The notes under the pieces are model-generated. The model was not told the origin of the DNA. It worked only from the letters and a program-made list of their open reading frames with translations, and ran no database searches. Shown here piece by piece: positions 1 through 12,100 of a stretch of 20,746 bases of DNA. The DNA lies in assembly GCA_001642005.1 (NCBI GenBank), contig LWCA01000676.1, positions 1-20,746 on the forward strand. The letters are read 5' to 3'. Origin of the DNA: Intoshia linei (Eukaryota > Orthonectida > Rhopaluridae). A program made the translations under genes and the position numbers. How positions within the stretch are numbered: position 1 is the stretch's first letter; each line of letters opens with the position of its first letter.

Positions 1-28
1 AAACAAAATGTTTCCTAATATGGGTGTT

Positions 29-150
29 TTATGGATATTTACCATTTTGGCTAAAGGCATCTGATACACAGCAAGCTAGGATCAATGATATGGCTATGGT
101 CATTTCTTGGGAATCAATGTAGACAATTAACCCCATTTTCAAAAGAATAA
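29..150 (-). CDS. CNOT10: CNOT10 terminal exon (acceptor uncertain)
   Basis: The minus strand reads NIILLKMGLIVYIDSQEMTI and ends NGKYP at TAA 31-29. The stretch LIVYIDSQEMTIAI resembles LAVYLELQNGNTQLAL near the end of human CNOT10. The frame stays open upstream to about 350, with AG sites at several places, but none is in phase with the best exon 8 donors, so the 5' border is approximate. Only 28 bp of possible 3' UTR are in the window. The exon could instead be a chance ORF; the order and the similarity argue for the call. Confidence 0.55.
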
Positions 151-3100
151 TATTTTGCGCGAAATTAAAATTCATGAACCACAAAGAATATCTTACAAAT
201 GATGTTACCAATGTCAAAAATGCTCCTTCTGTTAATGACCCAGTGGAGAGAGCATCAATGAAATTCAAGAAAGCCATTACCATATCTGATATAGAAGACG
301 AACGACAAAAAATAGTATCAATAATAATGATTTATAATATTGTAAATGTATTATAATAAAGTTATTTCTTGAAAATTTTCTGAAATTTTTAATGTCTTCC
401 TGCGGACTCAATCCTTAATTGTATATATTAAAATTGAGCCATTCTTAATAATTTATTGATGTGAACTGAATTAGCCCTGAGCGGCAAGCAAAATCTAAAA
501 AAAATGTAAAATATTGACACCCTAATGTACTGAGTGAACTCAACTCAATACAATAAAAATTAAAATAAATAGTAAAATTTAAAGTGTCACTTTTATTGTT
601 ATTTTATGATTAAATTAATTTATTTAGCCGATCGTGTATAACAAATTTCAATTATAAATATGGGTCAAAAATGACCCTGTGTGAGTAGTGAAGGGTTAAG
701 GGATAAATCCGGTTTTACCAACCCTAAAAGGAAAAATTCCAGTTTTACGATAGTAGTAGTAGACAGTAGTTCGAAAAGTGAAGATGAATCAAATTATGAA
801 TACTTTAGTGATGATCTGAGTGAATCGGATGTATGTTTGCCTGATATTGATGATGGAATATTTATTGGAAAGGATTATATCACTAAATGGAAAATTTATG
901 AAAACAAACTTGAGTCCACAAATATCAAAATAATCTCTATACAACACAAATATAGCAAAACCAGAGATGCTAAATGTATAGATAACGAATTCCATGCTTT
1001 TCTTGGAATGAAATTGGAAATAATAATAAATAAAACATAAGTTATATCAAAATTCAACTAAATGGATATCAATCTGGTATGCATAACGCGAACACTAATT
1101 GTTGTAATGATTCAATTTTTTCCGATACATCAAATAAAAGACGAAGGTGTCATTTATATATTTTTGATATTAATTAAAAGAAAACTAAGAATATGTGTGA
1201 ATTATGCAATGCATATATTTGTAGAAACCATTGTTATTTAATTTGTAAACATTGTATAGAATTAAATAGCTCAAACAATTAAATTTTACAACTGACATTT
1301 TTATTGCTTTTATATATTTTTCATTCATTAATATGGGTCATTTTTGTCCTTTGCGACTATTTACGTTTTAAAAATGCGCGAGCATTAAAGTGTTAAAGGT
1401 TGGTAAAATTGGGATTTTTCCTTAGGGACTTGTATTTTTATTTTATGTATATTTTATACTAATCTCCAAGTAGATTAATTTAACATTTTCACTAATGTTG
1501 ACAAACGATAAAAATCATTGAATCAATTGACATTACCCGTCAAATAATATAATTTCAAAAAACTTGTCAAAATTTAATTACAAACTTTACATAAAATCAA
1601 CACCGATTAGCATACACGGAATAACGATAAATTTGAAACAATTTATAACATGCAGGTTTAACATTTAGTTTATTCATATAAGTGTTCTAAATTTAAATAA
1701 TATATCAGTTTATTATTATGGCTTGAAGTTAAACAAGAAAACATTTTAAGGGTGACACAATTGAAAATCACTGTGATTGTCATTTGTAATGTACATCAGG
1801 CATTCTCAACCCTTTTTCGCTGTGGACCCCAAAAAATTATATACATTACATCATTTGTTTATATAAAATTTGAATGTGTTACCGTTTATTTAAAAACCCA
1901 ATTTCTAATAGTTTTTCAAGAGTGATGCTGCATCGCAAATTACATTTTCCGAAATTAAGTGCTTCAGGGTCAAAAACACAATTTTATTATTGTTAAAATA
2001 AAATCAGCTTAAAATTAAAAAAAACACATTGTAAAACGCATTTGAAAGTCATTAACATTGAAACTTACATCTTCATAGTCAAAACCCAAATTACCCTTTT
2101 TTTTTTAAAGTAAAAAATACGTAATTTAGTTTTAATGGAAAATAAATATTAACATATTATTATTAGTAAATTAGATGGCCTTAATTAGTAATAATTACTA
2201 TCATTGCGGAAATATCATTTGTCTCTTTATTTTATTTTTATAAATAATATTTTTCATGGATTCCTACAAAAAACTGCTGTGGACCCCGTTGAGAATGGTT
2301 GATGTACATTGTACATGACCCAAAACGTACCCTCACCAGGTTTACAGATAAATAAATAAAAAAAATAACAGATTTATCTATCATATAAGCTTTACTGTAC
2401 TGCCCATCAATAAGGTACATAATGGAAAGATTGAGCAGCATGTAAGATTTTGCTAAATTGACAGTATTTGGCATCCAAGGTTTAGTGTTGACTAAAATAA
2501 ATAATAAACATTAATATATACTTCTAGTGGGCGAACTTCAATAATTACGAAAAAACTGAAAAAGAGTAACTTACTCATTATAAAAGCAAACGATAAAATC
2601 ATTTAGAAACAATGCACAATATTTACTTAAAACAAAGTAATAATGGCAATCGGAGATGATTACATTTTTAAATCAAAATTAGATTAAACACAATGAACAC
2701 TGAGTCGCTTTACTTTCATTCCATCATCTAAACACGGAACAAATTGAATCGATGGATATTGACATCACAACAACCCCAAAAAGCAATTTCATAACTATTC
2801 ATACACATTCCAAAAAAAATGTCTAAACATTTTGACTGCAACCCGTAAATGGCCATAGTTTATTACCTAAATATACCTTAGAAGCAAAATTTTTGAATTC
2901 TAAATTGGCGGAAACATTCACATTTTAAAAAATATTTTATAAGAAAATAGGGTTGAATGAAATCGAATGAATGCATTAATTCAATTCAATCAGATTTAGG
3001 AGATTAACTAACTAAGATAGGTATACCTCAATTTTATGTGATGAGGAAAGATTAATTGTTTATCGTGGATATGAGTGGCTTACAACTTGCAATTGGATTC

Positions 3101-6100
3101 TATAAGGGATGATGTGTTGTTCTTTTGTATATTTCGATCGTTTTCTGGTAATATTCCTGCTAGTGTCAATTTCAACGTGTTCACCAATTCAACGTTGGAA
3201 AAGAAGGTAATCATCGATTATTGGCATTGGAATTCCCAAAGACTATCATCGTGTTCGAGCAAGTTATTACCCGTGCGTTTGGTGGTCTCAGAGTGATACG
3301 TTAACATTGCCAGAGGGTAAATTCACTATAAAAAACCTAATGATAGCCTAAGTCGGTTGGCATGCCACATTCTAATCCAATTCTATCCATTCAATAATTT
3401 TATAAAATAACAATGTAAGTCGGAAATAATATTATTAGATTTCTAAGTTATTTCATATAATAGCCATGTCATTTGTATATTGAATCAGGTATTATATTAT
3501 TATCCTGTTTATCACTTAGAATTAATTTGTTGTTTCTAAATGGTATAAAATTGTGATCCTGATTTGATACTTTGAAGTAATAAAACCATAACTGATTATA
3601 TAACTTATTTTATTATTTAACAAATGGGGTGGAAAGTATTTTATAGAGTTCCGCTCGAACTAATCTGGATTTTTACAGAACAAGTCAAATGGTACTTCAT
3701 GTGGATTCGGAAAACCTCAGCATTAAGTCTGAGAGTTGATCGGTTCTCATACCCTATAACATGAATCAAGATATATAAAATGATTTCCATTTGAGTGTAT
3801 GACGTTCACAACACTTGTGTACACAGCGTTCGGAATGTCACTGACGCACTGTTTAGAACAGTGTTTCCCAACCTTTTATCTTTTAGTGCCCCTTATAAAA
3901 TTTTCAAATGATAGCGCCCTATTAAACGGTTTATTTATACAATCGATAAATTAAATCGCCTAACCTTTTCCATCATAATAATTTAAATATTGTGATATGT
4001 GAAGTAAATTAGAATTAAAATAAACGCAAATTAGACAATAAAAAAAATTGAGGCACGTCACTATAACATATACCAAATTAAAAATTTTAAATGGGATTCA
4101 AAGTAAAAAATTATGATAAATTAGCCACAAACTGCAAAAATATTTTGAAGTTTAATCAGCTATAATTCCCTAGTAAACATTTTCTGGAACAAGTCATAGA
4201 GGTGAAAAATTTACAAATGTTTTAATTGGTATATTATAATTAATATATAATTTTTAATTATGTCTAACCAAGGATCATCAATATCACACCTAGTCTGCTG
4301 TGAAAAAATTGAGAAGTCACCGGACAATGATTACATCAAACAAAAAATTGCATCTATTATGTAACTTCAAATAAAACTTTAACAATATTGTATTGCTATA
4401 ATATCAAGTTATTAATAGCAGTGCTATTAACGGATGCTGCTGCATACATGTTGTTAGGAATAACCAAATTAAAAAGTGAAGCTATAATACTACCAAACGG
4501 AGAGGCTGGTATTTATAAATTTATTTCACCTAACATGTGTCATACATTTATACCATAACATGGGGTCAAAGTAAGCACGCATTACAGAGTTGTTAATAAA
4601 CTGATTACAACGCTAAACGATGATTTAGCTAAAAGTGACTATAGACGAAAAAAATTTATCAACATTCCTGTACCTCCTGTTTTCCAAAACCAGATTTGGT
4701 GTGTGGTTAAAATAAGTCGAATATTATGTAAAACATATTTTAATTGTTAAAGGCATAGTCACTAATATTTTGGGTGATTAGAGTCTCATCAATGAAGTAG
4801 CAAATATTGAATTTTCAAATACTAGCAGTTATAACGATTATGTAGATTTTGATTATAATTGTGATAGAAAAAAAGTTATTAGCAGGGGAACAATTATAAT
4901 TATTAATTAATAAAAACAAGCGTTTAAATTAAAATATACACTTAAAGAAATATTGATTATTGATACAAGAATAGATAAGACGAACAACCATTGAACCAAG
5001 ACCAATTACCATAATAATATAATTGATACAATTGGAAGTAACTTTAGTAAAATGACCAAAAAAGCCTACACTATTAAAAAAAATGATAAAACTAGTGATG
5101 GAAAGATTCAAGCAGATAAATCGGCTAAAGGTCCAAATAGACCAAATGTAAGTGATATACATTTTGACAAAGACAAATGGCAAATGTACAGCAAAAAGAA
5201 CGTCCACAATGTTCAATCACCACATTCAGTACACAGGGATTTGATTAGGTACTTAGATCTTAGCAAGGAGCAAAAAGGACAAAAGTTATATGATTCCGTA
5301 ATAGGAAGCAACTCTGAGATAGATAGATTGCCCGCAGCTCAACAAGCGAGAACGGACTCAGGGGATAGATATTATGCTCAGGCTGCAATGATGAAGAAAT
5401 ACACAAAGCAGAAAAAGAGACTCGATAAGAAAAATTTTTGATTTATCTAATATCTATCTTATCTTTATATCTATCACTTGTGCAATTTTTCAAATTTAAA
5501 TAATTGATATGACAAAATAAGATAAACAATTACAAGATGTGGCTTATTTAACACATACCATGGAAAAACTTATGCAGTTGCAGTCTTCACAATCGAAAAC
5601 CCAGGTACTTATTCAGCACTGCCTCTGTATCTATTGTCTTTTCTCGATTATAAAAAATCTGCTTATATTCGACAGTAGAAGAAAAAATGATTATAATCAA
5701 AAACAAGCAGACTTTTAAGCAGACTTTGAAAAATATAAAAAATGCGTTAAAAGAATTTAGACAGCAAAAATGACATATGTGTAAATTATATATTCGGAAA
5801 TTGCAACTCAATATGCAATAAGGAGCATATCGACCCTATATGCAACAAGTGTGGTAGGAAGGGTCACAATAAAACTTTTGTAATTCAGAAATCAATACTA
5901 AACAGTATTCGTTATTTTATATTCCTGCCAAAATAGAGGGTAAAGAGGTTTCATGTTTAGTAGATACGGGGTCAGTAGCATCGTTTTTACCAAATACTTT
6001 CACACCTAATAAAAAATCAACATCTTTATATTTCTCAGTCACGGGAGCAAAGTTATCTATCACCGGTGAATGTAGATCTAAAATAGAGATAAAGTCACTA

Positions 6101-9100
6101 AAAGAATCATTTATACACACATGTGTAGTATCTAATGATGTAATGTACCCTATATTAGGATTAGAGTTCTTACAGAATAATTCAATCGACATAACTCAAA
6201 ATCCTATACGATTAAAAATCAATAACTTGAATTTTATTTTTTTTGTTAGGCGATTCGAATTTAAATCAGTCGATCTGTGCGACCCAAATATTAATGGTAC
6301 TACAAATCTAGAGGCAATGGCATCATTAAACGATAATTTAAAGAATATAATATACAAACATAAGCATATTTTTACGAACAAACCAGGAAAGTCAAAAAAT
6401 TACACTCACGGCATATCAAAGATAATGAAAAGCCTATAGTAGGTCATTCTTATTCACCACCTATCCACCAAAGACAAATAGTATCGGATCAAATAAATGA
6501 AATGCTCGACAATGGAATTATCGAACTTGCTAAAAGTCAATACGGATCATCTTGTTTAATTGTAAAAAAGAAAAACGGTTCTAATCGATTCTGCGTGGAT
6601 TATCGATTATCTTGAATTTGCCATACCTTCACTTTTGAATGGTGTGCCTATACTTACTGCTCCCCAAATCGCAGTAGGACAAATTGATGATAGTATGCAA
6701 GGACGCATTTCTGATCCAGGAACAAATAAATATGGACTAGCTTCAGCACCACTTTCACTATACCATTTAATTAAAAGATGGTCAGGAATTACATATAATG
6801 AAGGACCTTATTTTTCCTATAGACCAGCTAGAACCGTAATCTCAACCTATAGTTTAAAAGCACCTTTGTGGTTTTATCTTGAATCAATATTTAAATACAT
6901 ACATGGAGGTTTTGAAGTATTAATTAGTATTGAACCAATAATGTTTGAAGTACAAATAGCCAATAATCCAGAAATTACTACAGCAGTTTCTATAACGGAA
7001 GAATACATTACTTTATGCGGAGGCATATTACAAATAAAAAACAACAAACCTTTAGGACATATACCTTATCGATGTGAAATACCTTACAGTTTTCATGAAT
7101 ATCCCATTTTTGGATTCCATGGCGATGAAACTTATCAAAGGACTACTTATTCACAATCGGTAGCACAAATACTCATATTCATAAAATTTATTAAACATGA
7201 AATCTATTAAAAAACTAAAATCAACACATTCTGCCAATAATTAAAATGAACTGGAATCGCAACCGAATTTAGTTTTAAGTCAAGGTTTATACTGATCAAC
7301 TAAAAAACTGTTGTAGATAAAAAAAAACGAATACATCATATATAATAAATAAATTTCTTCATACTAACGTAGACTTTTTCAACGAGATGTATTTCAATCA
7401 TAAAAGAAATGTATTATTCAAATTTAACACAAATAAGTAATTATAAAAATGTAGATAAATTTTGTACAATATGCGGCGTATACATAAAAAAAGACATAAA
7501 TTATCTCATGAAAACCAATCAGCAAAAGCAGGAAAAATAAGTTAACATTGGTTTAAACTTTAGCGCAATTTTAAACATGCCAACACACGCAGTCATCACT
7601 TTAACATAAAAAAAAATGATTGTAAATATTAAAAGTAATTGAATGTAGAATTTGAAATAATTACCTTTAATAAGTCTTTTTTGGTTTGGATTAAAAACGG
7701 AGACATTATCAACTTTATCAATGTTTAGAAAAGTGGCAGCAATTGAAATTTTATCAATATGCATATAAGCTTCAGCCATATACATTCTAACAACATACCT
7801 AAACATTATATAAAAAGTAAAAAAATTTAAACTTTTGAGCGGGTGAAGATTCATCAGAATGAAGAATCTTTTCCCCATAATAGAGACAATTGTAGTAATC
7901 ACCAAGATGCAATAAAATATAAATTTTCATTGAATATACGGCCATTCTAAAATACATTTATAAGTTAATTAAGTTTTTCTTTATCATTCATTTTTTATAT
8001 TTTAAAACTTAAATATATAGTGGAATCTCGATTATACATAAAGCAAATTGCACAATATCTTTGTGCTATTTTTGTTATAACTAAAACAGATTTAAATTAC
8101 AACTAATAAATAAAGGTAATTTGGCGCCACATTTGAAAACTAACGATAATGAAAATTAAAAGCAATTTAATAAATTTGTTTGATAAAATCAAAATAATTG
8201 ATGAGGTGGAATTAGGGAAAACCTATGGTTAAGTGGCTGCAAAATTTCATAAGGCTAGATCAACTATTGTGTCTATATTCAAAAATAAGAAAAATATTAT
8301 GAAATTGAACCATGATAACACAAAAATTTTAAAAAAAAGAAAATCTTTGAATTTGGGTCTAATGATAACATGGATAAAGCAGTTCTTCGATTTTTTCTGC
8401 AAAAAAGAGTAGAAAAATTACCTGTTTATGCGTATGTTACAGGAGTATGAGAAAAATTATATTGAAGAAAATGATCCAAACAGTACCATAAAATGTAGTT
8501 ATGGCTGGCTACAAAGATTTCAAAAAAAGATTTTCAATATCCCTCAGAATATTATCAGGTGAACAATTGTCGGCTGAAACTTCTAAAGTGGATCAATTTA
8601 AAATTCTTTTTAAGGATATTATAAAAAAAAAGAATTAAAATTATGTCAAATTTACAATGCTGACAAAAGTGCCAGCTTCTGGAGGAAAACTTGCAAAAAT
8701 TCATTGGTGCATGCATCCGAAAAAATTGTCAAATTGCAAATTTTCAATAATAAAAGGCATTGAGCCAAAAGCATTATTGTTATTAGACAATGCACCGGCC
8801 CATAATCAATCGGAGCATTTAATTTCCGACGACGGTCTTATATCAGTTTTATTTCTGCCACCCAATTGTACCTCAATTCTTCAACCCATGGACCAACACG
8901 TTATAAATTCGATTAAACTCAAATACTCTAATAAATTAATGAAACGTATTATGGGAGAACGATAAAATAGAAGAAAATTTAAAAAAAATAAATATATTGG
9001 ACGTTGTAACAATGCTTCAAGATTCTTGGGAATGTGTGACTGAAAACGAAATAAAAAAATCGTGGAAATTGGTCAAGAAAATAACATTGATTATGAAATT

Positions 9101-12100
9101 GTAACCTCATCTAGCGTTGATAGCGATTTGTCTGAAAATTTACCTATAGACATTGTCAATATTATGCATGATTTTATAACTGGAAACGATACATCTGATT
9201 CCATTGATGAATATAATACTGAACCTGATACAGAATTGATACATATTCCTTATTTTAATGATACAGAAGATTTTGATCTGGCAATAGAAAAAGTGGAATC
9301 CTTGATTCAGTCATCCAATAAACTTGATATGGATTGTAAATTAAAATGTTTAATAGATAATAAAAAATTGTTACTTGAAAAAAAACAAAATTATATACAA
9401 AAATTGTAGTTTAAATGTAAATATGAATAAATTATCTTTTTTATTGTTATTGTATAAATTATTATTCCGTTATCGATTACTGTATATCAATGATTCTTCA
9501 ATTATTAACTCTCAAAAATTAATTCTCATTAATTATCAACTACTCTTTTAAAAATAATCTATCAATAAAATAAAAATTGTTGTTCGCGATGGTCCTAAAT
9601 TATTGTATATTGATAAATCTGGCCCTTCTGAAAAAAAGTTGAGAACCCTGCTGCATACATACAAATAGATGTTGTTTGTACGTAGCACAACACACTCTGA
9701 TCAGGGTTTTTTAATATTTATACTCAATTAAGTTTTAAAATAAAATTTCATCATTATTTAGTATATTATAATCTATTAAAAATACTAATTCTTATTTCAA
9801 CAGAATTATCTAAACTTAAAATTTAATATGAAGTTTTGATAATTGACTGTATGTAAGATCGAGATTCCACTGTACAGAGAAAGGTATTTAAATTAAAAAT
9901 TCATTAAATTTTGTTAAAATGCAATGTAATATAAATATGGGAATAATCGCTGTTATTAAACTTGCAATTTATTCAGGGTCCAAAATATATTGTCATTAGA
10001 AACAGGGTAAACTCATAATACAATATATTCTATTTTAATAGTTGAATACATTGTTTTAATTGTTATTATATTATGAATTACATGAATGCTTCGGTTTCAG
10101 CAGTAAACATGGGTTTAGCTGGTCGACATGGAATGAATCTAAAACATTTTAAATTAAATAAAAGATATCATTATTCATAAGAAAAATATAATTGATTAAT
10201 GATAAATTTTAATAAAAAATAATGTAACAATTAATTTAATAATAATTTAATTAAAATCAAAGTAAATGCTAGTATATTTATATCGTTAACTTCAGTGCAT
10301 ATAAACACAGTGGATTCAACTGAGTTAAACCTCAATGAAAAACATCAGGTGATAACGAAGTTTCTTTTTCTGGAAAAACGATATTGATTTCATTTTTATA
10401 CAAACAAACTTGTTCTCAATAGAGTTCTGCAACACGGTTCAAACCTATTGTTCAATAACTATTGACCACTATTTAACAAACAAAAAATTAGAAATTTTAA
10501 CAAATATTTTTTTAAACTGAATTCAATATAATTGTATAAAAAAAGTAAAATTAACACAATTGTACTTGCAATAATTCAGTTATAATGCTTTTTAACGAAA
10601 ATCTCGTAAACTTCTTTTACATAATACTGATAATTACAATTAATATTACCCATAAAGTTGCTTGGATCGAGGCCAGTGCTTATCCGTTATATTTAACGCA
10701 TTTTCTATACATATGCGGGCAAGTTCATAACTTGGTTCAGGGTTTTCAGACAATATACCATCCAGCAACTTTCTAAAAGAAATATAAATTGAATAACAAT
10801 TGAAGTCACTGAAGAGTTAATGATAGAAATGATAATCAATTTCATTATGATCGTGCACGAATTCGTTTAAATCGCCTTGGGGTTAAACCAAATTTTTCAG
10901 ATATGATAGAAGAAATATGTAAATAAGAGGAAGTCAATGCAACTATGGAACGTATTATATTCTATAATTCGACACGAAATTTAAATGAATTAATTGATGT
11001 ATTTATTAACAGATTGTATGTGCAAGCTGAGAAATGTAAATTTGGTATTGAAACAGATAATCGTCTTAGAGATATAATAATTCTTAAAGTAAACAATTAT
11101 AAATTACAAACAATTATTAAAGAAAATTATTTGAAATTACGACGTAATCAATGAATGTAAAAATTTTGAAATTTTATATAATCCTAATATAAATGCTATT
11201 AAATTTGATGATGAATCTAAACCTATAACGGATTTAAAAAAAATCTCCCATTGTCAAAAAGAGTGCTATGGATTACATTACTATGTGGAAAACATTGTGT
11301 AAATAAAAAATATGATTGCCCCGCATGGTCGCATAAGTGTAGCACGTGTGGTAGTTTCTCTCATTTTGATCATATATGTCCATCTAAGGGTTCAGTTAAT
11401 GCGGTCGATAGCTTACAGGATGTGAATTCATTATTCATTCAATTGGAAACAAATTTAAGTCTGTTAATAAATTTAATTCAATTAATCGTGTTGAGGTTAA
11501 TTCTCTTAATTCAGAATATGAACTTATTATTAATCGATTTAGTAAAGTATTTAGCGATGTGTCAGGTAGAATTAGTAATATGAACATAATATTCCATTAG
11601 TGAATGAAAATATAAGATATAAAAGTCCTATTTATCCCACACCATTAAATCTCAGGAAATTTGAAATAAATCTAATAAATGATATGTTAAGTAATGGTAT
11701 CATAGAACCTGTTGATCATTTGAATGACCCTTGCACATATTGGAAGTCTCCAAAATTGGTAACCAATTCAGGATGGTATTTAATTTTAAAAAATTGAATG
11801 AACAAACAACAAAAAAATACTTATCCAGCACCTAGCTTCCAGTCCTGTTTAGATCATATAGCTGGTAATAAAATGTTCACAACACTGGATCTTGTATCAG
11901 GGTTCCACCAAATTTTACTGAAACCGACTGATCGTAATAAAACAGTCTTCTCTTCAGGATATGGAAATAAATTATATCGCTTCAAACGCATGCCATTGGG
12001 ATTATGTAATGAGCCGGCAACATGTCAGCGTGTTATGGAGAATATACATTCAGTGATTGTTTATATGGATGATATTATTATAGCTTCTAAGAATCGTGCC

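Larger units (their letters stand above)
5751..6611 (+). mobile_element. Ty3/gypsy retrotransposon fragment 1 (gag C-terminus, PR, start of RT)
   Basis: Gag zinc-finger sequence, aspartic protease and the first part of reverse transcriptase occur in that order on the plus strand, the order of Ty3/gypsy elements. The rest of RT, RNase H, integrase and both LTRs are absent. The fragment stops abruptly inside RT where virus-like sequence begins. A possible earlier gag trace (THTMEKLMQLQSS near 5552) lies upstream. It is antisense to CNOT10, in intron 7. Confidence 0.8.
8018..9872 (+). mobile_element. Tigger/pogo-type DNA transposon, 1855 bp, TIRs and TA duplication
   Basis: The left end tagtggaatctcgattataca and the right end (read on the other strand) cagtggaatctcgatcttaca match at 19 of 22 bases, the first being C changed to T. 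The CAGTGGAATCTCGATTATAC form is close to known Tigger/pogo ends. TA flanks both sides (8016-8017, 9873-9874), as expected for the Tc1/mariner superfamily. A transposase pseudogene in the same orientation fills the interior. It lies in CNOT10 intron 5, only 71 bp from the exon 6 acceptor and antisense to the gene. Confidence 0.88.

Noticed and set aside
29-283. 84-codon minus-strand ORF as an independent gene
   Set aside because: Its first half overlaps AT-rich sequence of no family. The last 40 codons fit the C-terminus of CNOT10 better as a terminal exon.
696-1425. ttttaccaacc and ccctaa-ggaaaaat words shared in inverted form as piggyBac TIRs
   Set aside because: The two words occur in opposite order at the two sides, so they cannot be simple inverted termini.
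2238-2474. 78-codon minus-strand ORF as a gene
   Set aside because: The first half is CNOT10 exon 8; the rest runs into the hAT MITE.
4929-5216. 95-codon hydrophobic minus-strand ORF
   Set aside because: Lies opposite the basic plus-strand ORF; the hydrophobic reading is the expected complement of Lys/Asn-rich codons.
5865-5885. Programmed -1 frameshift between gypsy gag and pol
   Set aside because: The heptamer aataaaac is not a standard slippery site, and the shift falls inside the zinc knuckle, which it would destroy. Simple loss of a base is more likely, though it stays open.
5917-6192. 91-codon minus-strand ORF
   Set aside because: Shadow of the plus-strand gypsy protease, which has the DTGS motif.
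5441-7330. LTRs around gypsy fragment 1
   Set aside because: No pair of direct repeats, primer-binding site or polypurine tract could be found.
7519-7905. 128-codon minus-strand ORF as a membrane protein
   Set aside because: The middle is CNOT10 exon 7. The hydrophobic ends are intron sequence on either side read through, with splice sites visible.
10585-10776. 63-codon plus-strand hydrophobic ORF
   Set aside because: Antisense shadow of CNOT10 exon 4 (10650-10772), which has homology and splice sites.
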